Part shown: positions 20,353 through 30,194 of the stretch, in pieces | How positions within the stretch are numbered: the stretch's first letter is position 1 | Layout of the letters: each line of letters begins with the position of its first letter | Assembly: GCF_000247695.1 (NCBI RefSeq) | Contig: NW_004624849.1 | Location: forward strand, 2,580,523-2,644,522 | Direction of reading: 5' to 3' | DNA length: 64,000 nt | Source of the DNA: Heterocephalus glaber | Taxonomy: Eukaryota; Chordata; Mammalia; Rodentia; Bathyergidae | Program-made: the position numbers and the translations under genes | The notes under the pieces: model-generated | Told to the model about the DNA's origin: nothing | Databases searched by the model: none | Seen by the model: the letters and a program-made list of their open reading frames with translations, nothing else

Positions 20353-22370
20353 TTCTTTTAATAAAAAGGAGATCATGTGGACTGAGGCTGAAGAGAAGCA
20401 GCAGTGAGGAGGGGGAAGGCATTTTTCTGCAGAAGCCTCTCCTCCCAGGAAAAGCCAGATGTTCCAGCCACATCCTTTAGCAGAACTGGGGAATGGCTGG
20501 CATTTCTGGAACGCGCTCCTCAGTGGAGGTCAAAGCAATTTGGAAGGTTGGTTCTTGACCAGAAGTCACAAGGAGGAGATGAGGAGGCATCAGCAAAGTC
20601 TCTAGCTCACAGGACTCTCAATGGAACTGTGCAAGACACAGCGGGGAAGAAAGGAGGGGGAAAAAAACCAGTGGAGCAAAGAGGAAGAGGAAGATGGGAG
20701 ACCGAGGAAAGGAAGCAGAGATGAGGTACCAGGTATACAGGGGGTGTCGGCACAGAAAGGAGGCTCTAACAGTGTCCTGGGGCCCTGCCACTTCTCCTCA
20801 AGGTGCTCCTTCCCAGACTATCGGCCCTGTCCCAGCCCCTCAGTATGGAAGAGGAGTGGCAGAGTTGGGCCAGGCTGCTACTGTATCTCATGTGCACCTC
20901 CTGCAAGCCAGGGGGCCAGGCTGCCTTTCTACAGAGGAAGGAGCTAAAGCACAAAGAGCTGAAGAAACTCACCCAAGGTTCACACAGCTGGCTCATGATA
21001 GAGCTAGGGAGTCCGACCCTGGAGACAGTCCTTATCCATCTTCCCAACTCGACACTGCTACCCAGAGGCACCATTCCTGTGTGGATCTATTACTTTTCCT
21101 GCATGTGTTTGACACAGAAGAAACGCACTAGATTTGAGCCCCAGCTCCGCCTCATCCCATCTGTATAACTCTGAGCAAGGTAATCTGCTTGTGCCTCAGT
21201 CCTCTTGGCTATGAAATGGGCAAATTGAGTGACCTAATGCTCACCCCACCTTCTGTATTCCCTCTGCTCCTTTCTTTCCCCCTTACCTCTCCCCTTTTAC
21301 CTTCTCCCCCTCGTTTCTCATCCCCCCAGCAGGATTCATGCTGTAATGGGAAGACATCTGCCCCTCTCCAGTCCGTTCCAGCTCTGCTTTGAGACCAAGT
21401 TTTCAAAAGCGCACTGGAGACCACATCACAACGTAACCCTTCATTGGCTCCTGTGTGCAGAGAAGATCCATACTTCTTAGCCTGGCACTAAGGCCTCCCT
21501 ACTCTGGACTTGCCTCTTCCTCCTGGCCTCATTTCTCAGGACTGCTTCTTCCAGGAAAGTCCAGTCCTCACCTGCCCTTCTGCTGACAGTTTCTTCACCT
21601 GTAACAGTGTCAGGGTTGATGACACAATCAATAAATGCAATAAAATGAGTAGGATGTTCCTCAGGGACCTACCCTGCTGAGGTCTCGATGCTGAGAACTT
21701 CAGATCCTGAAGGGTGAACCAGACCATGGAGGTAGCCTGGCCCCACCCTGGCCCCACAGCCCTACCCCATTGCACCTGGGCCAGTGAGGAGAGAAGGGCT
21801 GCAGGTGGATCGAGGCAATCAGAGATGCCAGGAGTTTCGGACTTCTCAGCTCATCCTAGTAAGGGCTGGGGCGACTCTGAATCCTCTCGTCTCTTCCCTT
21901 CCAAGCCAGTCAGGATGCAGGCCAGATACCACTATGGAATTTGGAATGGGATCTCTTGGGAGAAATGAACCTGTGACCCCCAGGGTTAGGAGAACACAGA
22001 GATGGCCCAACTCACGTCAGGAAAGTCTAAAGTCAAGGCCAACTGCAGTGGCCTAGGTCAGATGCTGGAAGAAGGGAGAGCATTGAACAGGGAGCAGTGC
22101 ATACCAGCAGAGTTTAGGAGGGCAAAGATGCTACATTTCTTCAAGGATGAGGTAGAGGCAGGGGAAGGCAGAGAGGCATGAGCTGGATTGAGGAGGCAAC
22201 TTGAGACCTGAGCGCTACCTCCTGTGGTGTGGCAGCCCTGGCAGATGGGGGCCGTAACAGTGGAATAGCGGAAGAGGAAGGGGGAGGGGGACCATCTAGG
22301 AGTCCCAGAGTGATCAAGAAGCAGTGTACCTCTCGAGGTGCTGGGGTCCCCAGCTAGTCACAGTGTTATT
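20353..22370. other. Unique DNA with MIR relics
   Basis: MIR-like cores at about 20930-21010 (GAGCTAAAGCACAAAGAGCT...CACCCAAGGTTCACACAGCT) and 21120-21235 (TTTGAGCCCCAGCTCCGCC...CTATGAAATGGGCAAATTGAG). A polypyrimidine part lies at 21250-21320. Frames of up to 145 codons (20694-21131) run through the MIR and are not considered genes. Confidence 0.55.
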
Positions 22371-22477
22371 TTTGCTATCTTTTTTTTTTTTCACACCGGG
22401 GATCGAACTGGGGACCTTACGTTTTCGAGGCAGGTAATGGAACGACTGAGCTAAATCCCCAGCCCCTTTGCTATCTT
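22371..22477 (-). mobile_element. ID SINE with 11-bp target-site duplications
   Basis: Antisense ID: poly-T, CACCGGGGATCGAACTGGGG, GAACGACTGAGCTAAATCCC. Flanked by TTTGCTATCTT at 22371-22381 and 22467-22477. Confidence 0.92.
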
Positions 22478-23084
22478 CTTTGGAAGAAGTTTCATTCTCA
22501 AAACTCCTCATGGGTATGCTCCAGGCTAGAAGAGTTTGTCCACTCTCTCTCTCCCTCCCTATGGCTGCATTCCCCTCTGCTCTCATTCTCTCCCCAGATC
22601 CAGCACTTAAAATATGGCCCATTTCTTCAAGGCCAGGCAGAGTCTCACTTTGGTCAAAACTTGTCCTTTCTGTGATTTTGCCCCCCTGAATCGCCCTAGC
22701 TAGTTGCTTCTGGCAGGGTTCATTCTCTTCTTTAAAACAAAACCTCTTAATTTTACCTGGGCATATAGCCATCAAGAAAAAAGACTGATTTTCACAGCCT
22801 CTTGTTGCCAAGAATGGCAAATGAGATATAAAGAGCAGTACTTGGAGCCAGCTTCCAGTAAACATCCTTGAAATACTGCTACTATATGTCCATTAGCACC
22901 TTTCTTCCTCACTCCTTCCTCCTTTCATATGCCTGGAATATAGATATGGTGGCTGGAGGTCTAGCAGCCATTTTGGACCACGAGATGATTTTGTTTAAAG
23001 GGAGCTACTTGTAAGGATGATGGAGCAAAGATGGAAATATCCTGGGCTCTTGACATGCTGTGGGGATCCCCTATGAGTTCTGGA
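22478..23084. other. Unique DNA; no gene supported
   Basis: No family recognised. The 183-codon minus-strand frame at 22314-22865 reads through the ID insertion, so it cannot be an ancestral gene. Confidence 0.5.
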
Positions 23085-23093
23085 CTGCCTACT

Positions 23094-23159
23094 TTCACAG
23101 AGGGAGGGAGGGGATGGAGGGAGGGAGAGAGAGACAGAGAGAAAGAGAGGGAGAGAGAG

Positions 23160-23191
<32 letters not shown>

Positions 23192-23193
23192 AA
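23094..23193. repeat. (GA)n-rich purine tract, about 100 bp
   Basis: Almost uninterrupted purines on the plus strand, from GGGAGGGAGGGG-type units to GAGAGAGA runs. Mirror-symmetric purine tracts can form triplex DNA in vitro. Confidence 0.9.
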
Positions 23194-23704
23194 TCTTGTT
23201 TAGGCCACTATTTGGGTTTCCTATAGGAATCAACCAAACTCAACCCTGATACACTACATCAATCACAAGCTAACACAATGAAAATATCTGGAGTAAGTCC
23301 CATGTGACAGCATCTCAGTCAACTTCTTTTCTCTCCTAACCTGTGACATCTCTGGCACCACAGCTTTATAAAGTCTTTATATTGTCAATCAACACTTCAT
23401 AACAATTGTTGCCTCAATGCTCTAAATATAGCTCCTGTTATATAGTGCTTTTCCAAATCCTTTTACTTCTGAGCTTATTTAATCCTACAAAGAGTGCATT
23501 CTTGTCCCTACTTGACAGTTGTGGCTCTGCAGGCTCCTCAGGGACTGAAGTGGGCTTGCTACCCAGGTCTTCTGGCTCCAGGTCTGTGGCTGATTCCTCA
23601 CATCACACCCATAGCAGCCAGACATCAGCGTCTTGATTCATCTTTGTGTTCTTTCCATTGCCACTGGTATGGAACCACACACACAGTCAGCACTCAATAA
23701 ATAT
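23194..23704. other. Unique DNA; no gene supported
   Basis: Contains an MIR-like end near 23600-23700 (CACACACAGTCAGCACTCAATAAAT). Otherwise nothing recognised. Confidence 0.4.
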
Positions 23705-23811
23705 ATCATATGGGGCCAGGAATTTAGCTCAGTGGTTCCACCGCCTGCCTCAAAAGCACAAGGTCCCAAGTTCCATTCCCAGTACCAAATAAATAAATAA
23801 ACAAATCATAT
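23705..23811 (+). mobile_element. ID SINE
   Basis: GGGGCCAGGAATTTAGCTC, AGTGGTTCCACCGCCTGCC, GTTCCATTCCCAGTACC and an AAATA-rich tail. Short duplications ATCATAT lie at 23705-23711 and 23805-23811. Confidence 0.9.
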
Positions 23812-23872
23812 AAATCTCCAAGAATTGAAGCATTTATCCAAGCTAATTTCTAAGAGACATCAAGTCCAGAGG

Positions 23873-24000
23873 TTGCCGGGTGTGGTGGTGCATGCCTGTA
23901 ATCCCAGCACCCAGGAGGCTGAGGCAGGAGGATCACTGTGAGTTTGAGGTCAGCCTAGGCTACATAGTGAGTTCAAGGCCAGCCTGGAACCACAGCATGC
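23873..24000 (+). mobile_element. B1 SINE
   Basis: 7SL-derived: GCCGGGTGTGGTGGTGCATG, CCTGTAATCCCAGCACCC, GAGGCTGAGGCAGGAGGATC and GGCTACATAGTGAGTTCAAG with the B1-type internal duplication. Confidence 0.92.
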
Positions 24001-24319
24001 AAGCAAATCTGCCCCATAGTCTGATTTGGGGTAGCCTGTGAGCTAGGAATTTTTTTTTAATGTTTCTGGAAGAAGAACGAGAAGAAGCAGGGGAAGGAAA
24101 AGAAAAAAGCAAGGAATGTGTAAAAGACACCACAAGTGTCCTGCAAAGCCTAAAATTGTCAGGTCATTTACAAAATAAATTTGCTATTTCCTGGTCTAGA
24201 TCCTGTTCACACAGCTGGATGTTACCTCCACCAGCTCCTGTGTCCTGGGAGACACAATTCCTCAGAGAGCCTGGGGATGCTGCCCAGGCAGGTGGGATTA
24301 ATCTGGGCTCTCTGATTAA

Positions 24320-26038
24320 AGAGGATATCAGAAAATGGAAAGACATCCCCTGCACCTGGGTAGGAAGAATCGATATAGTGAAAATGGCCATACTTCCAAA
24401 ACTGCTATATAGATTCAATGCAATCCCAATTGAAATCCCAGCAACATACATCACGGACCTTGAGAAAACAATCCAAAAATTCATTTGGAACAAGAAGAGA
24501 CCCAGAATAGCAAAAGCAATTCTAGGTAACAGAGACATGGTAGGGGGTGTCACAATCTCCAACCTGAAACTATAGTAGAAAGCAACTGTGATAAAAACAG
24601 CATGGTGTTGGCAAAGAAACTGACTTGAGGACCAGTGGAACAGATTAGAAGATGTAGAAACAACTCAGACACACTCAGCCATCTCATCCTTGACAAAGGA
24701 GCCAAACACCCTCACTGGAGGAAAGATAGCCTCTTTAATAAATGGTCCTAGAGAAATTGGGTTTCAACTTGCCAAAGACTAAAACTAGACCTATATCTCT
24801 CACCATGCACTAAACTAAAATCGAAATGGATTAAAGCTCTAAATATTAAAATAGAAATGCTGAATCAGCTGGAACAGAGGTTAGCTAGAACTGTAGGAAA
24901 AGATTTTATGAACAAAACCTCAGTTGCACGTGAACTAGCACAAACAATCAACAAGTGGGATCTCTTCTTATTAAAAAGCTTCTGCACAGCAAGAGAAACC
25001 ACCAGCAGTGTGAAGAGACAAACCACAATGTGGGAAAAAATCTTCACCTGCTGTTCCTCAGACAAAGGTGTACTATCTAGAATCTATAAAGAGCTTAAAA
25101 AAATCAGACCTCCCAAATTTAAAGACCCAATCCAAAAATGGGCATCTGAAATGAACAGACATTTCTCACACAAAGAAGTAGAAATAGCAAATAGATACAT
25201 GAAAAAATGTTCAACATCGCTGGTCATTTGAGAGATAAAAGTGAAAACAATGCTGAGATTCCACTTCAACCCCAGAAAGAATGGCTGCTATCATGAAATC
25301 AACCAACAACAAATGCTGGTGGGGATGTGGGGAAAGAGGAACCCTGCTCCACTGCTGGTGGGAGTGTAGACTGGTGCAAGCACTGTGGAAATCAGTATGG
25401 AGATACCTCAAAGAACTAGGACTGGAAGTCCCATTTGACCCTGCTATTCCCCTGCTGGGTATCTTCCCCAAAGAATTAAAAGACTCATACCACAGTGATA
25501 TATGTGCACCCATGTTCATAGCAGCACAATTTGTAATAGCTAAAACTTGGGAAGCAGCCCAAATGCCCATCAACTGGAGACTGAATAAAGAAAATGTGTT
25601 TTTTTATAAAATGAAGTACTACTCAGCCATAAAAAATGGGAAATTAGAGACATTTATAGCTAAATGGATGGATATTGAGGCCATACTCTTAAGTGAAATA
25701 AATAGGACGCACATGTGTAAATACCGAATAGTTTCTCTGGTGTGTGATACTGAAAGTGTAAATAAGGACTAAAAGGTATAATAGATAATGTGAAACAGGG
25801 AGAAAAGGGGCAAAGGGGAAGTAGGAGGGGTAGGGGAAAGGAAAGAAGGAAATGAAATTAATATAAGAAAATGGAAACAAAGTCTTTGTAAATAGGGAGG
25901 GATGGAAGGGTTGAAGGGAAGGCAGGGGAAGGGGGAAAAATAAGAACCAAGAGAGATTACGTAAAGGTGGAAATTTCCAATGATGAATGTCATTATATTG
26001 TACACCTAAAATGTACCAATAAAATAATATTTTTTTTA
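24320..26038 (+). mobile_element. L1 3' third: ORF2 C-terminal remnant and purine-rich 3'UTR
   Basis: The longest L1 piece here. ORF2 peptides run from [20 protein letters not shown] (24357 on) through TISNLKL, then a stop. A second open segment runs 24857-25231 (DFMNKTSVARELAQTINKWD...) and a third 25281-25772 ([20 protein letters not shown]...KMKYYSAIKNGKLETF). Frames are separated by stops and frameshifts, so it is dead. The 3'UTR (25790-25940) is G/A-rich and ends AATGTACCAATAAAATAATA. ORF2 encodes the L1 endonuclease/reverse transcriptase; only the part after the RT domain is present. Confidence 0.93.
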
Positions 26039-26041
26039 AAA

Positions 26042-27355
26042 TCCTGGGCTCTCTGCTCCAGACCCTTCGGGACAGCCTCTCACTGTGGCCCAACCTCGGG
26101 GCAGATGGAAATGAATTGCCTTCCAATCTCAGAAGTGTTTCTGATTCATAGGTCAAAAACTCAAGCTCAATTTGATTAAAAATTCATTGACTTTTTTTTT
26201 CCTGTAGAAAGAATAAATAAGTAAGTACACAGTAGTGCCTGAGTCTGTAAACTGAAGTGTGAAAATCCCAGGCAGGCTGACACCATTACAGGAAAAGCCC
26301 CAGCCACAAAGCCTTTCTATCTCCAAAAATACTCGCCACAGAGCAGACATTGAACCAGGTTCCCGTTTCCAGTACCCCTGGTGGCACATTTGCCCCTTAA
26401 GCATCCTTCAGTTGTTCACTCAGTCAGTTCACAGAAGGGCTCAGAGAATGGGAGTTACAGTTAGACAGTTTCACCAGCCGTATGTCCTTGGCCAAGGAGA
26501 CATTTCACCTCTCTCAGCCTTATTTCCCTGTCTGCAAAATGAGATGCTAACACGACCTTATATGGGGCACCTTATATGGGGCACCTTATATGGATGTGGA
26601 GCACTCAGCACAGCACCTGCCATCTGAGATGCTCCTTGTAGGAAAGGTGTGTGTTAGGTATTACACTCATCAGCCCCATCCTTCCTCCCTGCTGTCCACT
26701 CCTCTCCTGACGCTGCCTCTTGATTGCCTCTCAGTTACTGGCTAACTCCACCCCTGAAAGCAGTCCAAGCCGCCTCTGACTTGGCCCTTTCCTTCCTGAT
26801 CATGCCCCTCAGAATTGGCAGCAGATCTTAAATTGGCTCTGAATTTCATCCTCCTTCGCCTCCTGGCAGGGGTTCCTTTCTACTCTTCTTTCCTCACACT
26901 TCCCTGGCTCAGCTTTTCTACCCTTTCTGCAAATCTAAAGACTAAAAATGCATCTTCCATTGGATGAGACAACTTAGGACTCAGTCCAACTTTGTGTTTT
27001 CTGTAATCTCCTTCCATTTCCAACCTGGGGACACAGTGGGTGGTCATGAGCATTGCCTGCCGACTGTCTGGGAGAGCAAGTGATGACCAGCTGGTCAGCT
27101 TCAGGTGGGCAGACTGCAGCCACAGTCATCACTGTCCCATGACCCACATGAATCCTAAGAGCCACTTGGATGTGGGTATTGTGCCAGGCACCGACGAAAT
27201 CATTCAGTTGGAGGGCTGCTTGCTGCTAGAAAAACGTGGGTTTGGGAAGAACACAGGCCTGGCTGGAATTTTGACTTTGCTTGTGTCTATGAGTATGCTC
27301 GGGCAAATCGCTTCACCTCTTTGAGCTGTAATTTCCTCATTGATAAAATGGGCTG
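26042..27355. other. Unique DNA with MIR relics and a small tandem repeat
   Basis: MIR-like cores at about 26430-26620 (CCGTATGTCCTTGGCCAAGG, CCCTGTCTGCAAAATGAGAT) and 27230-27350 (GGGCAAATCGCTTCACCTCT...TGATAAAATGGGCTGGG). A three-copy 14-bp tandem unit (ACCTTATATGGGGC) sits at about 26555-26596 within the first MIR. No gene supported. Confidence 0.55.
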
Positions 27356-27716
27356 GGCCCATAATGAGATATTGATTCATGCCCACTAGGGTAGCTGTAT
27401 CACAAAAGACAGATAATAGAAGTATTACCAAGGAGAAGGAAAAACTGGAACCTTCTTACACTTCTGGTGAGATTGCAAATGGTGCAGCTTCTATGGAGAA
27501 CAATCTGCTGTTTCCTGAAAAGTTCAAACATTGAATTACGTACAATCCAGCAAAGCTACTTCTAGGTCTACACCTGAGAGAACTAAAAATCTGTCAACAT
27601 AAAAACTTGTACATGAGTGATCATAGCAACATTATTCATAGTTTCTAAAAGGTAGAAATAACCCAAATGTTCAGCAACAGATAAGTGGTTAAACCAAACA
27701 TTGTATGTCCTGCAAT

Positions 27717-28216
27717 GAAATATTACTTGTTTATAGTGGCAGTTTGTAATAGCTACTTCTTGGAAACAGCCCAAATGCCCATCAACCCATGAATGGGTAA
27801 AGAAGGTGTGGGGTTTTTTTATAAAATGGAGGACTACTCTGCCACAAAGAAGGATAAGCTTGAGACATTTCTAGTTAAACGGATGCACCTTGAGACCATA
27901 CTCTTAAGTGAAAGAAATTGGACACACATGTCTAAATATTGTATTGTTTCTCTGGTATGAGAAACCAAAAGTGTAAATAGGGACAAAAATGTATAATAGA
28001 TATTGGAAAATGGGAATAAAATGTTCAAATGAGAAGGGGAACAAGGGAGGGGGGAGAGAGAAAGGAAGGAAGAGACAAGAAAAAGAGAGAATAAAAGGAA
28101 AAAATGGAAACAACACTTTTGTAAATAAGGAAGGGAAGGGGCTGGGGATTTAGCTCAGTGGTTTCATCACCTGCTGGGCAAGCGCAAGGACCCAAGTTCA
28201 ATCCCCAGTACCAAAA

Positions 28217-28247
<31 letters not shown>

Positions 28248-28405
28248 GGAAGGGAAGAGGGGTTGAAGAAGAGGAGGGGAATGGGAAAAAAGCAGAAGCA
28301 AGATATACCATTGCAGGTACAAATTTCCTGTGATGAATGTTATCGTTATGAATATCTAAAATGTACCAATAAAATTTTTTTAATTCAAAAAAAGAAATAC
28401 TACTT
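27717..28405 (+). mobile_element. Younger, short L1 insertion nested in L1M
   Basis: A 5'-truncated copy of the same subfamily as 16075-17156 and 24320-26038. It starts within the last part of ORF2 and ends CAAAAAAA. Flanks GAAATATTACTT (27717-27728) and GAAATACTACTT (28394-28405) are 11/12 identical target duplications. It was itself later hit by an ID. Confidence 0.9.
28124..28257 (+). mobile_element. ID SINE with 16-bp target-site duplications
   Basis: GGGCTGGGGATTTAGCTCAG, TTCAATCCCCAGTACC and a long (AAAT)n tail; duplications AAATAAGGAAGGGAAG at 28124-28139 and 28242-28257 inside the young L1 3'UTR. A third insertion layer. Confidence 0.94.
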
Positions 28406-28735
28406 GGCCATAAAAAGGATGAAGTGTGCCCGGCAAGGAACAAAGTCTTGATACATACTACAACACAGATGAAAACATTATGCTCAGTGAAAGAATTCAG
28501 ACGTGAAAGACTACAGATTGTATGAGTCCATTATGAAATGTCTGGAATAGGCATATCCATAGAGACAGAGTAAATTTGTAATGGTCAGGGACTGGTTGGA
28601 GGGGGAAATGGGAGTGATTAAAATCTTCCTTTTTGGAGTGATAAAGTATTCTAAAACTGGGTAGTGGTGATGGTTGCACAATTCTGTGAATATATTATAA
28701 AATAGTGATTTGCTCACTTCAAAAGAATGAATTGA

Positions 28736-28791
28736 CTGGGAGTGTAGTTCAGTAGTAGAGTCCTTGCCTAGCATGTGTGAAGCCCTAGGGT
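28736..28791 (+). mobile_element. Old ID SINE, 3'-truncated
   Basis: GACTGGGAGTGTAGTTCAGT, AGAGTCCTTGCCTAGCATGT, GTGAAGCCCTAGGG. The 3' end is missing; an antisense B1 follows. Confidence 0.8.
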
Positions 28792-28805
28792 TTGGTTGGT
28801 TGGTT

Positions 28806-28976
28806 TTGTTTATAGTTTTGGTTTTGGTTTTTGAGTCAGGGTCTTGCTATGTAGTTCAGGCTGGTCTTGAACTCACTAGGTATCACAGGCTGGCCTCAAG
28901 CTCATGGGGATCCTCCTGCCTCTGCCTCCTGAGTGCTGGGATTACAGGCGTGCACCACCACGCCCGGCCCCATTCT
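28806..28976 (-). mobile_element. B1 SINE, antisense
   Basis: Antisense B1: TTTTTGAGTCAGGGTCTTGC, CAGGCTGGTCTTGAACTCAC and the duplicated CAGGCTGGCCTCAAGCTCAT, then GTGCTGGGATTACAGGCGTG and CACCACGCCCGGCC. Confidence 0.93.
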
Positions 28977-29044
28977 GTTTTTAAAATAACAGATTTATTG
29001 TGGTAAAATTTACAAAACATGCAAAATTTGGGGGTTTTTTGGTC

Positions 29045-29228
29045 AGGTATAGTGGTGCCGGCTAGCCTGGGCTACAGAGTGAGTTCAGGGCCAGCCTGAA
29101 TTACAAAGCGAGACCCTGTCTCAAAGAAGAACAGGGCCGGGGATTTAGCTCGGTGGTGCTGCCGCCTGCCTCGCAAGCACAAGGTCCTGAGTTTGATCCC
29201 TGGTACCAAAAAAACAGCAAAAAAAAAA
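29045..29228 (+). mobile_element. Deleted B1 followed directly by an ID
   Basis: A B1 with an internal deletion (GGTCAGGTATAGTGGTGCCG joined to GCTAGCCTGGGCTACAGAGT, then GAGACCCTGTCTCAAAGAAG) is followed at about 29132 by a full ID (GGGCCGGGGATTTAGCTCGG, GAGTTTGATCCCTGGTACC, A-rich tail). It may be nested insertion or a B1-ID composite; no clear duplications were found. Confidence 0.85.
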
Positions 29229-29845
29229 CAAAACCAAAATGGGTTAGGCCTCCTACCCACTTCTCAGGGCCTTTGCAAGACTTCAAGGAGGGCGTGTGCA
29301 CCAGGGTTTGGGGCATCGTGTCCTATCGGGACAAAGAAGGCTGGGATAATACATTTGTTCCCAGTGGAGCGCCCTCCTGCTCCCCCTCTTTCCTGCCCTT
29401 GCTCAGGCCTTCCTCACTGAGAGAGTTGCAGGGAGGTGCACAGCCATCTGGCAATGAGAAGAGGAAGTGCCCCACGGCCTCCAGTATGTCTGCTCCAGGG
29501 CTGGGAGGCCGGAAGTGTCTCCTCTCCAAGCCACAGACTGGGAAGGACCTGCCTCTGCCAGAAACGCTGCTTCGTTTGTCCCCCTCTTGCCCCTCCACTC
29601 ACTCTGAGAGCCTGAATTGGCTCTGGGAAAAAGGCTCAGTCCAGTTAAACCTCGGGTCTGGAGTAACTGAAAGCAGGGGAAGGGAGCAGAGAAGGCTGTG
29701 GGTGACTGACCACATTTTAAAGAAAGGGGACTTCAGCTCTTCCCAACTGCCCACCCATGGGCACAGTCAGTCTGGCTGCTTCCTGTACAGAATCTAGGGG
29801 CCTTCTCTATTCCAGGCATCATTCTAGCCCTGGGGACTAGAATTA
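29229..29845. other. Unique DNA; no gene supported
   Basis: A 214-codon plus-strand frame (29153-29797) begins inside the ID and runs into GC-rich unique DNA; its start is SINE-derived and there is no domain, so it is not called. Confidence 0.5.
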
Positions 29846-29849
29846 CGAG

Positions 29850-30070
29850 ACACCCTCTCTGAGGGCTGAAACACCTGCGTATGATTTCACCTGCCAGAGG
29901 ACATTTGGCAACGACTGGAGACAGTTTCGTAAGTCATCAGTGGGGAGGTAGGGCATATAGTGAGTGGAGGTGGGGGATGCTACTAAATATCCTACAATGC
30001 ACAGGGCAGTCATTCACAACAAAGCAGTGCTCAGCCCCAAATAACAGCTAGCTTGAGAAAGCTTGCTCTC
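29850..30070 (+). mobile_element. Old hAT-type (MER3/MER33-like) DNA transposon
   Basis: GGACATTTGGCAACGACTGG, AGACAGTTTCGTAAG, GGGATGCTACTAAATATCCT, ACAATGCACAGGGCAGTCAT and ACAACAAAGCAGTGC follow the order of this mammalian nonautonomous hAT family. Family name from memory. Confidence 0.65.
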
Positions 30071-30153
30071 GGAGGCCATGCCAAGACCTACAGTAGAGGT
30101 AACAACCAAAGGTGGTGACTGGTGACAGGCAGTCAGAGGAAGGGAAGACTAGC

Positions 30154-30154
<1 letters not shown>

Positions 30155-30191
<37 letters not shown>
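30155..30191. repeat. (AC)n microsatellite
   Basis: ACACAT followed by an uninterrupted AC run of about 15 units. Confidence 0.95.

Positions 30192-30194
<3 letters not shown>

Larger units (their letters stand above)
27360..28730 (+). mobile_element. Older L1M 3' end, split by a younger L1
   Basis: Old L1 ORF2/3'UTR text (GGTAGCTGTATCACAAAAGA, TTATTCATAGTTTCTAAAAG, AACCCAAATGTTCAGCAACA) stops at 27728 and continues at 28394 (TACTTGGCCATAAAAAGGAT, GACTGGTTGGAGGGGGAAAT, GTAGTGGTGATGGTTGCACA). The gap is the younger L1. Confidence 0.85.

Noticed and set aside
22314..22865. 183-codon minus-strand frame
   Set aside because: Reads straight through a recent ID insertion and its duplications.
24857..25772. 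L1 ORF2 frames as host genes
   Set aside because: Peptides match the ORF2 C-terminal region of LINE-1 and are broken by stops.
28140..28205. tRNA-like sequences as tRNA genes
   Set aside because: All have A-rich tails and target duplications and lack a proper cloverleaf; they are ID SINEs.
29153..29797. 214-codon plus-strand frame
   Set aside because: Its start and first 20 or so codons are an ID SINE; remainder has no recognisable domain.
30155..30191. Repeated VCVCVC peptides
   Set aside because: Translation of the (AC)n microsatellite.
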